NCBI GenBank assembly: GCA_948146395.1
Contig: OX411549.1
Location: 34,804,693 to 34,868,692, forward strand
Length of the DNA stretch: 64,000 nt
Direction: 5' to 3'
Source of the DNA: Fragum whitleyi
Taxonomy: Eukaryota > Mollusca > Bivalvia > Cardiida > Cardiidae
Shown here: one piece after another, positions 11,670-23,350 of the stretch
How the letters are laid out: each line of letters opens with the position of its first letter
Numbering within the stretch: position 1 is the first letter of the stretch
The notes under the pieces: model-generated
Databases searched by the model: none
The model's input: the letters and a program-made list of their open reading frames with translations, nothing else
Told to the model about the DNA's origin: nothing
Position numbers and translations under genes: made by a program

Positions 11670-13360
11670 TTTTATTAAAGAAATTTAAAAATATCGATAA
11701 CTTTCCAATTTAAACGAAGTAATCGACATTGTTAAAAAATCAATTTTTATTTTGAAAATGATCCAAAGTCATCCTAGGTGTCAATTTCACAATATTGTCA
11801 ACTCTATCTCCTTCTTACAAAATCATACTTGTTATCGCCATTTATTCGTACAGCTAACGTTCAGCCAATGCCCGACATATTTTCATAGTTATACGGTACG
11901 CGATGATCAGTTGAATGATTTAATAGTTCGGGAATAAGATCGTTCTTACTCACATCATACGTTAATATCTATGTAGTAAATGACACCAAACGCGCCTTAA
12001 TGTAAAGCCTTTTAGCACACAAGACTTCCGTTTCACTCCCCGAGAATGTACAACGACCTAGATATTGAAAAATAAACGAGAACCAAGCACGCACTATAAC
12101 GTTTCGTTGTCACCCACCAGATAGGATGGGTTAAGAAAATGTAATTGGAACTATAGTGCTTTTAATGGTGTTCTATTCATTTTCACGCAAATTTGATAAA
12201 TATTTTATTTAGAATTAGAATTTGTTGATCTTTCAACCAGGAAGCCTATCTGTTTTTACGAACTTTCTACACTTCTAAACTTCAAAGAAAGTCTGCCTCC
12301 TTTGGAGTCCAATAAAATGTAGCTAGGCATTTTCTTCCCAGAATACGAATGCGCTCTCTTCATTCACTTTTATAGAAATCTACCTTTTGCCTCGAGCCAA
12401 AAGACATGATAGGGAATTGTGTGCATTTTCTACATTGGTCAGATTTCGCTTGCTAAGAAATTTTCCAGATCAATAATTTTCTTTTTGTTTGATGTTTTCT
12501 GAATCAGAGGTAATCATTCGTCCGTCATAATTACATTTATATTCTTTTGAAATGCGACATCTGGTTAACTTTTGCTTGATACATCTCTTTTTAAATATCC
12601 TTTTAACGAGGTATATAGACAAGTTTTGCTTGGCAACTTATACATGTCATCCGCGGCAACCAAGTGTCGGCCCATTCTGAAGACTTCATTAAAAAACTAC
12701 ATATATTGACCATGGAACAACTTGTTAGCGTTCTTATGATTATTGCGCGGAGAATTTGGACAAGTGGTTTTAAAATAATGGGGTAATATCATCAGCGTAG
12801 TTAACACGTTTTTTTTTCTATCTTTAAGCATATATCTAATTGCTACATCGAAGCATTCTTTTCTTACATGGATGACAAACCACATCATAGCTGACGTCAT
12901 CAGAAACACTGTCCCGCATTTGAAAATGAAGGTTATTTTGTCCAGTCTTCGCTGTTTTTGAAGCTTTATCGCTTATCAAAAATCTGAATGGTTAATATCC
13001 AACAGCCCTACTAGCTGAAGAAGGTTATCACCCTCGGAGTTAATTTTTCCTATCATGTGGAACAACCAGTTCGTTTTCGGCAGCATAAGGTCATCGTCAT
13101 TTTGATCGATTCATCTAAGTGTTGAGAACTGAATTGAGAGTAAGGTAATGCTTTAGGCATAGTCTCCGAGGATCACAGATCATCAAAATGATAAGACAGA
13201 CGACAAAACGATTCAATATCTATACAAGTATTTCATGGACACAATTTTAAAACAAATGATATCAACTCAAATATCAATATATGTATATACAGGGACTCAA
13301 ACTTTCCTTGAGGCACCTTGCGATTTTTGTATTTTTAAAATTTTGTTAGACAGTTTTCTT
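11670..13360. other. No gene seen
   Basis: AT-rich sequence. Short ORFs on both strands have no recognisable domains, and no convincing exon with both splice sites was found. Confidence 0.4.
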
Positions 13361-13367
13361 ATTTTAG

Positions 13368-13555
13368 TTGAGGGCATGAAACTAAACTCCCCAGCATATT
13401 GTATGAACACTTGGCAGAGGATAGACTACAGTCGTGACAACCTGCCTGAAAGCGGATACAATTTGGCAAAGTATGTACTCGATAAATGGACGAACCATAA
13501 CACATTTGACAATTATATTTCAGGTCTTGCGTTTCACTCTCCAATTTTGGCTTAA
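13368..13555 (+). other. Possible coding exon or exon relic
   Basis: A good acceptor (TTTTCTTATTTTAG) ends at 13367. It is followed by an open frame reading EGMKLNSPAYCMNTWQRID and continuing about 60 codons to a stop at 13555. The composition (several Trp, Tyr, Cys and Asn) looks more protein-like than most chance ORFs nearby. A CAG|GTCTTG at about 13523 could be a weak donor. No partner exon was found and I do not recognise the family. It could be an isolated exon relic or chance. Confidence 0.2.
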
Positions 13556-13997
13556 AACAGCATTTTTGAAAGTATGTGAGGGCCAGAGATCTGTTTATCA
13601 TTGGTGTGCAAATGATAAAAAAGTTTAGGAGTTTTTTGTGTGTGTGTGTGTGTTTTTATGCAGTCAAATACTGAAATCTCTTGATTAGCACGTTAGCAAG
13701 CAAACATCACATATTGTCTGTTTAGCAAAGGTCATTGAAATCCAAGTGATATAGTTTCATTCACATTTCCCTAATTATTAAAGAGGAAATATTATTCCAA
13801 GAATTTAAAGTGAAATTAGACCTTGCCCAACCATTCTTTACTGAGGCGACTTAAAACAAGTCCCGCCCTGCCACGCCCAATCCAAACAGGTATATGTTAT
13901 CCTTTATTATTTCGAAGTAGGATTCAAACTATGAAGAAAGAGCATTACTTTTGGCCAAAACACTTTACACGATCCTCATGTAAGAAATCGAATATAA

Positions 13998-14017
13998 TAT
14001 ATATATATATATATATA
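13998..14017. repeat. TA microsatellite
   Basis: A run of about ten TA dinucleotides. A TG run of similar kind lies at about 13637-13652. Confidence 0.8.
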
Positions 14018-14424
14018 ATTTTCCTTCTAAATTGCAGCAAGTTTAGGTGTATAAAGCATAACAAATTATGGCTTGAGGTAACATTTCGAGCATATCACAT
14101 TTTATATATGCTGTATTGTTTAACCTTTCCCACTTTTTTCAATTATAGGTCGCTATTAATGTCTTGGAGGGCTGTTAGTCGGTAATCATTCCGTCTGGTT
14201 GAATTAACACTGGGATGTTTATTGACAACATTACAGAGTATTGATCACGTGCTTCTTGTGTCATTAAATGTTATCAAATTAGTTCTATCCTATTCTAATT
14301 ACGTTTTTCCCCTAGAACTCTGTTTTTTCTCCGTCATGTTTACAGGGAACAAATATGTTACCGAGTATTATTCTAACACGTCATTTATAAGACCAAAAAA
14401 TTGTCTGAAAGAAAATAATCCCCG

Positions 14425-14545
14425 CGATAATTCCTACGGAATAGACCTCGGGAATAATAAGGGCGCAGCCATGAAAGCGCGGAATATCGCACGTGGGTTT
14501 ATATGACGTCTCAAACATAACTAAGGATGACGTTGCGAAAAATAA
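14425..14545 (+). repeat. Short dispersed repeat shared with 30268-30370 (minus)
   Basis: The stretch GGGAATAATAAGGGCGCAGC and the roughly 90 bases after it match the reverse complement of 30268-30370 with few differences. Both are open in the same frame; the shared peptide core is GNNKGAAMKA. In this copy the frame stops soon after at 14504-14506. The high identity between two opposite-strand copies 16 kb apart points to a mobile or conserved element. Its class is unknown. Confidence 0.55.
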
Positions 14546-14549
14546 AATC

Positions 14550-15395
14550 AACGAAAGGTTAGAATTGGGCATATTACAATTTGAAAAGAAAACGCAGTGT
14601 TTTACTGCATTTTGCTTTCAAATTATAACATGCTAAAATAATCTCAACAAACGTTCGGAAAACATAAATAGAATATACTATTCTTCAAGCGTATTAACCA
14701 AAGTATCACCAGGAGCCGAATTACCGAAAAAATGACGAAAAATTATTACGCTTACGTCCGAGGTACTTTCCAGTTTACGGAAAAGTCCGAGCGATGCTTA
14801 GAATGGGACAGTTACATGTTAGAATGGTGCTTCGTGACATCTAACCTCAGTCTGCAAGTGACGTAGCCATAAGGTAGCAAAAAGTATGTTAAAGATTTAT
14901 TGAAGCATCTAGGGGTATTTTTTACGCAATGAGTGTCGTGATGATCTTTTCTTTTATTCGTTTAAGTTAAATAGGGTTTTAGCTGTAGTATTTCCCCCTC
15001 CTCCGAGGGAGTGTTTCATTTTCAGTTTGTTTTCGTATCAATTTTTAGAATGACAACTATGACAAAATCGAATACAGAAACAGTTGCCTGTGTTTAACTC
15101 CTTAATTGCCTCTATTACACTACGAATCATTATCCCACAAATCCCTGCGAATACAGAAATGCATGCATGCGCCCTAGCTAAAGACCACCATAAATCCATA
15201 AATCAACAAATCTTTTCTAATATCATTCGGTATTTAAAGTGTATATCTTACAAATCAAACCCTGTGGATTAGGTTCATCACGTTGTTTTAAAAATTATTT
15301 AAAGTTGATGTGAATTTACCTATCTGTTAGCAAAAGATGACAAGGAAAATAAAGAAAAAATATTTGTAGGTTTACCGGAACTTCTTTTTTATGAA
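14550..15395. other. No gene seen
   Basis: AT-rich unique-looking sequence without a supported exon, RNA gene or repeat. Confidence 0.4.
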
Positions 15396-15399
15396 AAAT

Positions 15400-16239
15400 C
15401 GGACTGGCCTAAAATACGAAATGGACTGCCTTGCACGAAATGGGGCGAAATGGACCTTCTGATGGCAAAATGGACTTTTACATACGCCTTTTCATTGATA
15501 AAATTTCAACTTTTTATGAGACAATTGAGTGCTTTATAGATGATTTCACTTATAACAATAATGACTTTAAAAAAAAGATGCATTTCGATATCTTTCGAAT
15601 GCTGACATTGATTTGCCCCGGATTAAATGACTCATCGACGTAACGGACTTCTTTAGCAATGATTAAAGTATCCAGATTTCTTCAAACAATCTTATCAACC
15701 TCATATAGCTTGGTTTCATATTATTATGATATTTCAATACATTTATAACATTTCTGACAAAAATAGAAGACACATTCATGATAGGTTCTTTCATGATAAC
15801 GTCCATAGAATAGCGCCGAGCGCAAAATGGACTTTTGGATGTCGAAATGGAGTTCAATTTGGACTAAAAATGTTAGGTTAATAGCATGTAGCTTACTTTA
15901 TCTTGAAGTAAAATGCCTCATCAAACAGGAGTTGCATGTAAGAATTTATCAAAAAAAGTTTAATTTTCTTTAATGCCAAATTTGTTAGCCAAAGAATAAC
16001 AGCGAAAGGGACATGAATACGACGATATGGGCTCTAGCATTTGACGGAATTTCTATAATCTGATTAATAATTGATAAATCAATCATTAAATGATAAAATG
16101 AATAATTTACGGGAAAAAATCACCCAATAATTGTCCATATTATGAGTTAATTACATATATAAACGTCCATTTCGCCCTGAGAATGTCCATTTCGCTCCAT
16201 TTCGTGGTGACTGGTCCATTTCGTATTTTAGGCCAACCG
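15400..16239. mobile_element. Inverted-repeat element with CGAAATGGAC subterminal arrays
   Basis: The left end reads TGGCCTAAAATACGAAATGG and the right end is its complement (CCATTTCGTATTTTAGGCCA). Inside each terminus further copies of CGAAATGGAC or GTCCATTTCG occur (about 15430-15480, 15825-15865 and 16165-16220). The element is about 840 bp with no credible transposase. The flanks are A-rich, so a target duplication (possibly 8 bp) cannot be judged. Similar words (CCATTTCGTCTAC) occur inside another element at 36020-36110. Confidence 0.7.
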
Positions 16240-16852
16240 AAAAAAAATCATCAAAATTTGTGAGAATATAGCAAATACGACGCAAGTACACCCTCTTTTA
16301 GAACATATACATATGAATTATTCACATATAGTTCTATATGAGCGCCTTCGAGATTTCTTTATATCAATCTGATTACATAAATGCGATTGTAAGCCGCCTT
16401 GCAAAGAGGGAATGCACAAATGAGATTTGTTCCAATATTCCGTTTCATTTGCATTTATAAGAAAAAGTGAAAAGCTTTGTATAAGATTTTCATTTATGAT
16501 TAAAAGTGTCATGAAGCGAATATGTGTGCAAAAAAGCATACATATATCTTTCAAGATAAGAAATTTATCGATTGAAAAAACATAAAGATCCATACAATGT
16601 GCGATGCACGTCGAGGGTAAAAAAAGGTCAGAATAGAAATTTAAAAAAGAAAGGGAAAAAATAAAGTATACATTTGATGCACAATTATAGTTGGATGATA
16701 ATGTCAAGACCGACCAAACTAGCGTTTTGTTTACATCTTTAAGTTTTAACGGTGTAGGTATAAATCGAAATAATGTCTACTCGCTTGCTACCAGAACTTG
16801 TCAAGTACTAGTATTTTTAAAACTACAAACAATGTATTTTTTCTGGTGTTAA

Positions 16853-17097
16853 CCCTTGTCATGCCGAATAAAAAAACTTGGCAAAATTATATATAAATCA
16901 AAGTGCTGAAAGCTCTGTATTTCCTTTTTGTGAGTCAGCATTTGGTATGAAATTATAATTTCTGAAACTTTTCTGGTTTAAAAAGGAAAAAAAAAAAAGC
17001 TTGTACAGACAAAGATCAGACTGCACATATGTGCAGGCTAATGTTTGTCTATAGCTCCTGCCAAGGCAGGAATATTCCGGGTTCAGCATGACAAGGG
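16853..17097. mobile_element. MITE with TTAA target, copy 1
   Basis: Ends are CCCTTGTCATGC and GCATGACAAGGG, each flanked by TTAA (16849-16852 and 17098-17101). The right part carries CCTGCCAAGGCAGGAATATTCC and a CTGCACATATGTGCAGGCT palindrome. Related copies are at 44641-44887 (same orientation) and 48342-48583 (reverse). The TTAA duplication and CCCTT ends are those of piggyBac-type elements. It is 245 bp and non-coding, so it must be mobilised in trans. Confidence 0.85.
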
Positions 17098-17833
17098 TTA
17101 AGATGCAGCAGTGATAGTTGAGATATTATTTATATTGAATATTTGTTTTAGGTACTGAATTTATTCTAACGTTGTACATAAAAATGAATTAGGGCGAATG
17201 AACACTCCTAACCAAAAAATCATAAATTTTCAATCTGTTACGCAAGTAGATACAAACTGAAACCAACTTGTAATCGGTTTCTGCATGTTTCTTTCTTTTC
17301 GGCACATTTACAAGAAAAAAATTAAATAGAACGTTACTTGCATGAAAATAAAAATCGATATCGAGGATTTTGATAAAAGAATTGTGTAAAAAGGACCAAG
17401 AGAACGATTTCAGCGGACAAAATAAGACGACAACCTTTCACAAACTTGCAAAATACGGGAATTTTTCATAATTAAATTCGAGGAAAAACCGTTATGTTGC
17501 TGGAGAATTACTATACTTCCAATGCCTTCAAGTTAGGTAATAGAGATAAGTAAAGAAAACATTATTTTAGATGTTCATTTGTGTAAATGAGGTAAATTTG
17601 TTTAATTTACCATACCCACCGAAATTGGAGGTACCCAAATTCTCATGCAAGTTAAACTGCTTTCCCCGGAGAACGTTTTTGTGGATTTTGCTCTCGCTAT
17701 CTACCTTGTAAACGGGCTATCAGAACTCAACAAACACTTGCATCTTTAACATTATTAAACAGTCCTTTTCGTGATTTATTTGTGTGACCGATTAGAAGTT
17801 GGTTGAAGTATAGTATAATCAATAATTAATGCC

Positions 17834-18160
17834 CTGGCAGGGCGGGGCCTATGTAACGGGGCATTGCATTTAAGGTTACGGCAAATCAGCTTTTATTTTG
17901 AGCAATTTACTTCTACAGAGTTGATATAAATAACTCAAATCCTTAAATTGTAAATTGCTAACCAAATCCTCGTAACTTCAGCTTTATCAAGCTGAAGTTA
18001 CGAGGCTTTAGTAACCAAACGATAAAATACGTTCACACTCTCTGAGCACGTGAATCCTTTAGATTAATTACAGTTATTTGCATGCGTTAACAATAAATAA
18101 TCCAAAGTTTTGAAAAGTAAACTCGCCAAATTACGTCACGGCTAAGCCCCGCCCTGCCAG
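17834..18160. mobile_element. 327-bp MITE with GC-rich ends and internal perfect hairpin
   Basis: Ends are CTGGCAGGGCGGGGC and GCCCCGCCCTGCCAG, followed inward by partly matching sequence. Near the middle is a perfect hairpin with 17-bp arms (17968-17984 and 17989-18005) and the 4-base loop TATC; the arm is CCTCGTAACTTCAGCTT. AATTTAC/GTAAATT text flanks this hairpin. There is no coding capacity. A clean target duplication was not seen. Confidence 0.7.
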
Positions 18161-18561
18161 TTCATTGATAACGCAGAATACACTACGATACTGCCTTCAA
18201 TTTGAATACCCTAACTGTGTATATCTATATTTTACGAAAATAGATACGAAAGATCAACACGCCTTCTTGTCTGACAATATTCAAATTCGAAATTGGAATG
18301 CCGGTTTTAATAAACTCATTTGATAAAAATCCAAGGAATAATCCGTGGAGTTCATCATACATGTACTTGTATTATACCATTATTTAGAGATCAATTATAA
18401 AATGGATGACATACGTTCAAATCTCGACATTAATTCCTGACGTGTGGTCATACTGAGAGTAAAACTCTTGACCTTTGGGAGATTATGATGAATCTAACCC
18501 ATAGTTTAATTGATTCATCTCAGAAGATACATTACTAGTGTCAACATCACTAAACATTAAC

Positions 18562-21246
18562 TTTTTATACGCCCGTCGAAGACGGGACGTATTATGGGAT
18601 CACCCGTGGCGTCCGGGCGTCCGGGTGTCCGGGTGTCCGGGCGTCCGGCGGCGTCCACTTCTTTGTCCGGAGCATAACTCTGTCACTTGAAGTCTGATGG
18701 ACTTCAAACTTGGCAATTGTATTCTTCTTATCATTACGGAGTGCAGTGCACAAGAACCATAACTCTACCTGGCCTATTTTTTGAGTTATTGCCCTTTGTT
18801 GTTTTTCAGACTTGAATCTTGTCTGGAGTATATCTCTTAAAGTATAATAGCTAGGATCATGAAACTTTATGGGTGTATAGATCTCACCAAGGGGAAGTGC
18901 AGTGCACAAGAACCATAACTCTACCTGGCCTATTTTTTGAGTTATTGCCCTTTGTTGTTTTTCAGACTTGAATCTTGTCCGGAGTATATCTCTTAAAGTA
19001 TAATTGCTAGGATCATGAAACTTCATTGGTGTATAGATCTTACCAAGGGGGAGTGCAGTGCATAAGAACCATAACTCTAACGGCCTATTTTTTTAGTTAT
19101 TGCCCTTTGTTGTTTTTCATACTAGAATCTTGTCTGTCCGGAGTATAACTGTCACCTTAAGTCTGATTGACTTAAAACTTGGCAGTTATATTCTTCTTGT
19201 GAATACGGAGTGCATTGCACAAGAAAAATAACTATACCCAGCTTACTTTGTGAGTTATTGCCCTTTGTTGTTTTTCAGACTTGAAGTTTGTCCGGAGTAT
19301 ATCTCTCAAAGTAAAGTAACTAGGATAATGAAACAATTTGTAAATAGATCTCACAAAAGAGAAGTGCGGTGTATAAGATTCCTAACTCTATCTGGCCTAT
19401 TATGTGAGTTGCCTTTCAGATTTGAATTTGTGCAAAGTATATCTTGCTTGCATGAATTTAGAAGTTTCAGGACTTCATACTTTATATCCAGTGTATAATG
19501 TCCATAACACTATGGCGCCTATTATGTGAGTTATTGCCCTATGTTGTTTTTCAGCATTGCAGTTTGACCGGAGTATATCTCTGAAAGTAAAGTAACTAGG
19601 ATAATGAAACTATGAGTACATAGATATCACAAAGGAGAAGTGCAGTGTTGAAGATCCATAACTCTATTTCGCCTATTATGTGAGTTATTGCCCTATATTG
19701 ATTTTTCAATATTTCAGATTTGAATTTGTGCAACACATATCTTGCTTGCATGAATTTAGAAGTTTCAGGACTTCATACTTTATATCCAGTGTATAATGTC
19801 CATAACACTATGGCGCCTTTTATGTGAGTTATTGCCCTATGTAGTTTTTCAGCATTGCAGTTTGACCGGAGTATATCTCTGAAAGTAAAGTAACTAGGAT
19901 AATGAAACTATGAGTACATAGATATCACAAAGGAGAAGTGCAGTGTTAAAGATCCATAACTCTATTTCGCCTATTATGTGAGTTATTGCCCTATATTGAT
20001 TTTTCAATATTTCAGATTTGAATTTGTGCAACGTATATCTTGCTTGCATGAATTTAGAAGTTTCAGGACTTCATACTTTATATCCAGTGTATAATGTCCA
20101 TAACACTATGGCGCCTATTATGTGAGTTATTGCCCTATGTTGTTTTTCAGCATTGCAGTTTGACCGGAGTATATCTCTGAAAGTAAAGTAACTAGGATAA
20201 TGAAACTATGAGTACATAGATATCACAAAGGAGAAGTGCAGTGTTAAAGATCCATAACTCTATTTCGCCTATTATGTGAGTTATTGCCCTATATTGATTT
20301 TTCAATATTTCAGATTTAAATTTGTGCAAAGTATTTCTTTCTTGCATGAATTTAGAAGTTTCAGGACTTCATACTTTATATCCAGTGTATAAGGTCCATA
20401 ACACTATCTCGCCTATTATGTGAGTTATTGCCCTATGTTGTTTTTCAGCATTGCAGTTTGACCGGAGTATATCTCTGAAAGTAAAGTAACTAGGATAATG
20501 AATCTTTATGTGTAGATAGATATCACAAAGGAGAAGTACAGTGTTTAAGATCCATAACTCTATCTGGCCTATTATGTGAGTTATTGCCCTTTATTGATTT
20601 TTCAATATTTCAGATGTAAATTTGTTCAAGGTATATCGCTGAAATATTGCTTGCATGAATTTAGAAGTTTCAGGACTTCATACTTAATATCCAGTGGAAG
20701 TAAAATGTAAAAGAATAATTAGTTCTTTAAAAGAATGATTAGCTCTACTGGCTAAGTTCTTGAGTAAATTTTCATAATTACACATTTGGTAAAATAATTT
20801 TACATTTGGTAAAATAAATCGTACCATCCAGAAGAGCACTTCAAAGACAGCTCAACGCTGGTGTGCATAATTAAGTATTCTGTATAAAGTTATTTCGAAA
20901 GACGTGAAATCAGAAAATTTTTTAAAGAATTATTTCAGGTGCATTTTTAGGAAAAGAGGTACAGCTTTTAGGAAAAGAGGTACATGGATTTTCGATATAT
21001 GAAAGTAGGTATATGTGTTGGGCATCTTGTGTTATTTGCATATTTAATGGGCGTAACAGAAATGGCACTTTATAACAATGTAAATAATTCAAATTAATAA
21101 ATGAAACAAAAGAGATAAAAAAAATAGCATTAAAAAAGTTTGTTTTCAGTCTTAAAGTCATAAATATCAATTGTTTTGAACAAAAATGTTGCTCAGATCA
21201 TTTTGGTTCAGGTGAGTGATATAGGACCATCATGGTCCTCTTGTTC
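18562..21246 (+). mobile_element. Long pearl/HINE-like non-autonomous element with tandem core
   Basis: The head has a hairpin CGCCCGTCGAAGACGGGACG, then a GTCCGGGCGTCCGG-type simple repeat. The core is a tandem array: units of about 156 bp up to about 19400, then about four units of 298 bp to about 20700. The tail is AT-rich and ends in GGACCATCATGGTCC followed by TCTTGTT. Head hairpin, microsatellite, 150-160 bp core repeats and 3' hairpin match the general plan of bivalve pearl elements and Helentron-associated HINEs. No Rep/helicase ORF is present. The ORFs inside (for example 18592-19026, minus) only reflect the repeat. Confidence 0.6.
19400..20700. repeat. 298-bp higher-order tandem array
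   Basis: The landmark TATGGCGCC (or its variant TATCTCGCC) recurs at 19511, 19809, 20107 and 20405, exactly 298 bases apart each time. Each unit contains two diverged half-units that start with the shared phrase GTGAGTTATTGCCCT. The units are much more alike than the half-units, so amplification of the dimer is recent relative to the 156-bp monomers at 18740-19380. Confidence 0.85.
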
Positions 21247-21502
21247 ATGATATTCATCCTAGTGTTATGTAAATTGTCATTTCTGTTTACAATGCAGTTG
21301 ATATGAAATTTATACAAATATTATTTAATGTTATTTCAGATGCAAATCTCAATTAAAAAAATTATGGAAACAAATCTTTGGCTGTGAAATAGTCAACTGC
21401 ATTGTACCATGGGTGTACCTCCTCGAGCTTGCCTTAATAGATTAGTGCCTGTCTTTTGGTGTGTGTGTGTGTAGACAATATTTATCTCATAGTTGTAAAT
21501 TT

Positions 21503-21805
21503 TTATGCCCCCATATAGAAAGATTGGGGGCATATTGTTTTACTAATGTCTGTCCGTCTGTCATGTCCATCTGTCTGTCTGTCCAAAAACTTAACATTTG
21601 CCTTTTCTCCAAAAGTATTTGACATACAAAGCTCAAAATTGGTATGCAACTTCCTTACAATGATATCTATCTGTGCCATGAAATTTGACCTTCCTCATGG
21701 TCATCTGTTAACTGTTCTCAACCCTTTACTCTACAAAAACATTAACATTTCGAAAAAAATGGCCATTTCAGGGGCATTCGTGTTTCACTGACACATGTTG
21801 TTTTT
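21503..21805 (+). mobile_element. Short pearl-like element, TATGCCCCC head
   Basis: The head is TATGCCCCCATATAG...GATTGGGGGCATA, a hairpin, followed by TTGTTTTACTAATGTC and a CTGT/CCGT-rich stretch. The tail is GGGGCATTCGTGTTTCAC followed by TGACACATGTTGTTTT. Head and tail match the larger element at 59408-60032, which differs by having tandem 162-bp units. No protein-coding role is likely for the ORF at 21546-21791. Confidence 0.6.
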
Positions 21806-22864
21806 TCTTTATTTTTCTTTAAATATTGAAAAGCTGATTGTAGCATAAAATCAATGCAAATAATAAAAAATGATTTAGTCCATTACAAAATTCCCCTGTT
21901 ATCGATAAATACTTCTTGAAATAATGTGAATGAGTGAGAAACTCATTTGTTGGTCGGTCAATCCAAGTATCTAGAGCTAAGTCTCTGGTTTAGTTAAAGT
22001 TCATAAGTTAAGTGATACACAATCTGCTGTTCATAACATATTCATACTGAACACAAAGCTTTATGCGACAAATTAGACAATCATCATTTGGCACACAAAT
22101 AAAAAGTGATACATGTATTGACATACATTACACTTTGCTTTTTACTTAGTGATTGTAGGAAAGACTTGAGTAAGAACTCTTAAAATGTATGGCTATTTTG
22201 TCCCGAACAAATCTGAATTCAACAAGATAGGGGGTAACATATGAATTATGTTAGTCAATATTGAAGAAAATTTCAAATACAGATATTTTTCTAAATTTAG
22301 CAACTCATGTTTGTATGCAATTATGAGATAAATATAGTTCAACCTTATTAAATTGAAAATACACTTATTTAAATTTACTATATATTCACAGTTACTTACA
22401 TTTTCTCACTCTTTCATTTACTCACACTATGTACATATTTAGTCACAAATATCCGGAAATCCCATATTAATCTGTATGTTGTGCATTGCTATTCAGGCAT
22501 GTGTGGTGCGCCTGGTAACTACATCAAATACACCATGTACATATATTGCCTACAATGTAATATAATATCAATTAGATGTCAGATGGTAAAATTGTGTTCT
22601 GAAAAACAAAAAATAAACATTTTGATTGTTTTATTGAAGTGTGAAGGGCATGGCATGGCAAAGACTAATGATAAGAAAGACAGAATTATAAGACAGTTGG
22701 TGTATTTGATGTAGGCTAAATCACCCATGGTTATCTTGGAAATATGTCTTGCTTTCAATGTTTATATAACCCAAATGTGCTTTTATAACATGTGATTGGT
22801 GTGTGTGTTTGTGGTGTATCCTTGACAATAAATCTACTTTCAGCATTGACACAAGGATCAAGGT

Positions 22865-23350
22865 ATGGACCGTGAACACAAGGATCAAGGCATGGACCGT
22901 GAACACAAGGATCAAGGTATGGACCATGAACACAAGGATCAAGGCATGGACTGTGAACACAGGGATCGAGGCATGGACCGTGAACACAGGGATCGAGACA
23001 TGGACCGTGAACACAAGGATCAAGGCATGGACTTCGGACACAAGGATCAAGGCATGGACTGTGAACACAGGGATCGAGGCATGGACCGTGAACACAGGGA
23101 TCGAGACATGGACCGTGAACACAAGGATCGAGACATGGACCGTGAACACAAGGATCAAGGTATGGACCGTGAACACAAGGATCAAGGCATGGACCGTGAA
23201 CACAAGGATCGAGCCATGGACCGTGAACACAAGGATCAAGGCATGGACCGTGAACACAAGGATCAAGGTATGGACCATGAACACAAGGATCGAGCCATGG
23301 ACCATGAACACAAGGATCGAGCCATGGACCCTGAACACAAGGAACAAGGC
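22865..23350 (+). repeat. 27-bp coding minisatellite, 18 copies
   Basis: Eighteen copies of a 27-base unit containing CATGGACCGTGAACACAAGG. As the period is a multiple of three, one frame gives DREHKDQGM, another gives long VNTRIKAWT repeats, and the minus strand is also open (22721-23347). Sub-patterns alternate (CAAGG/CGAGG endings), which suggests multi-unit duplications. Copy number is likely polymorphic. Confidence 0.9.

Noticed and set aside
18592..19026. 144-codon minus-strand ORF
   Set aside because: It spans the head microsatellite and near-identical 156-bp units; the protein is just the repeat translated twice.
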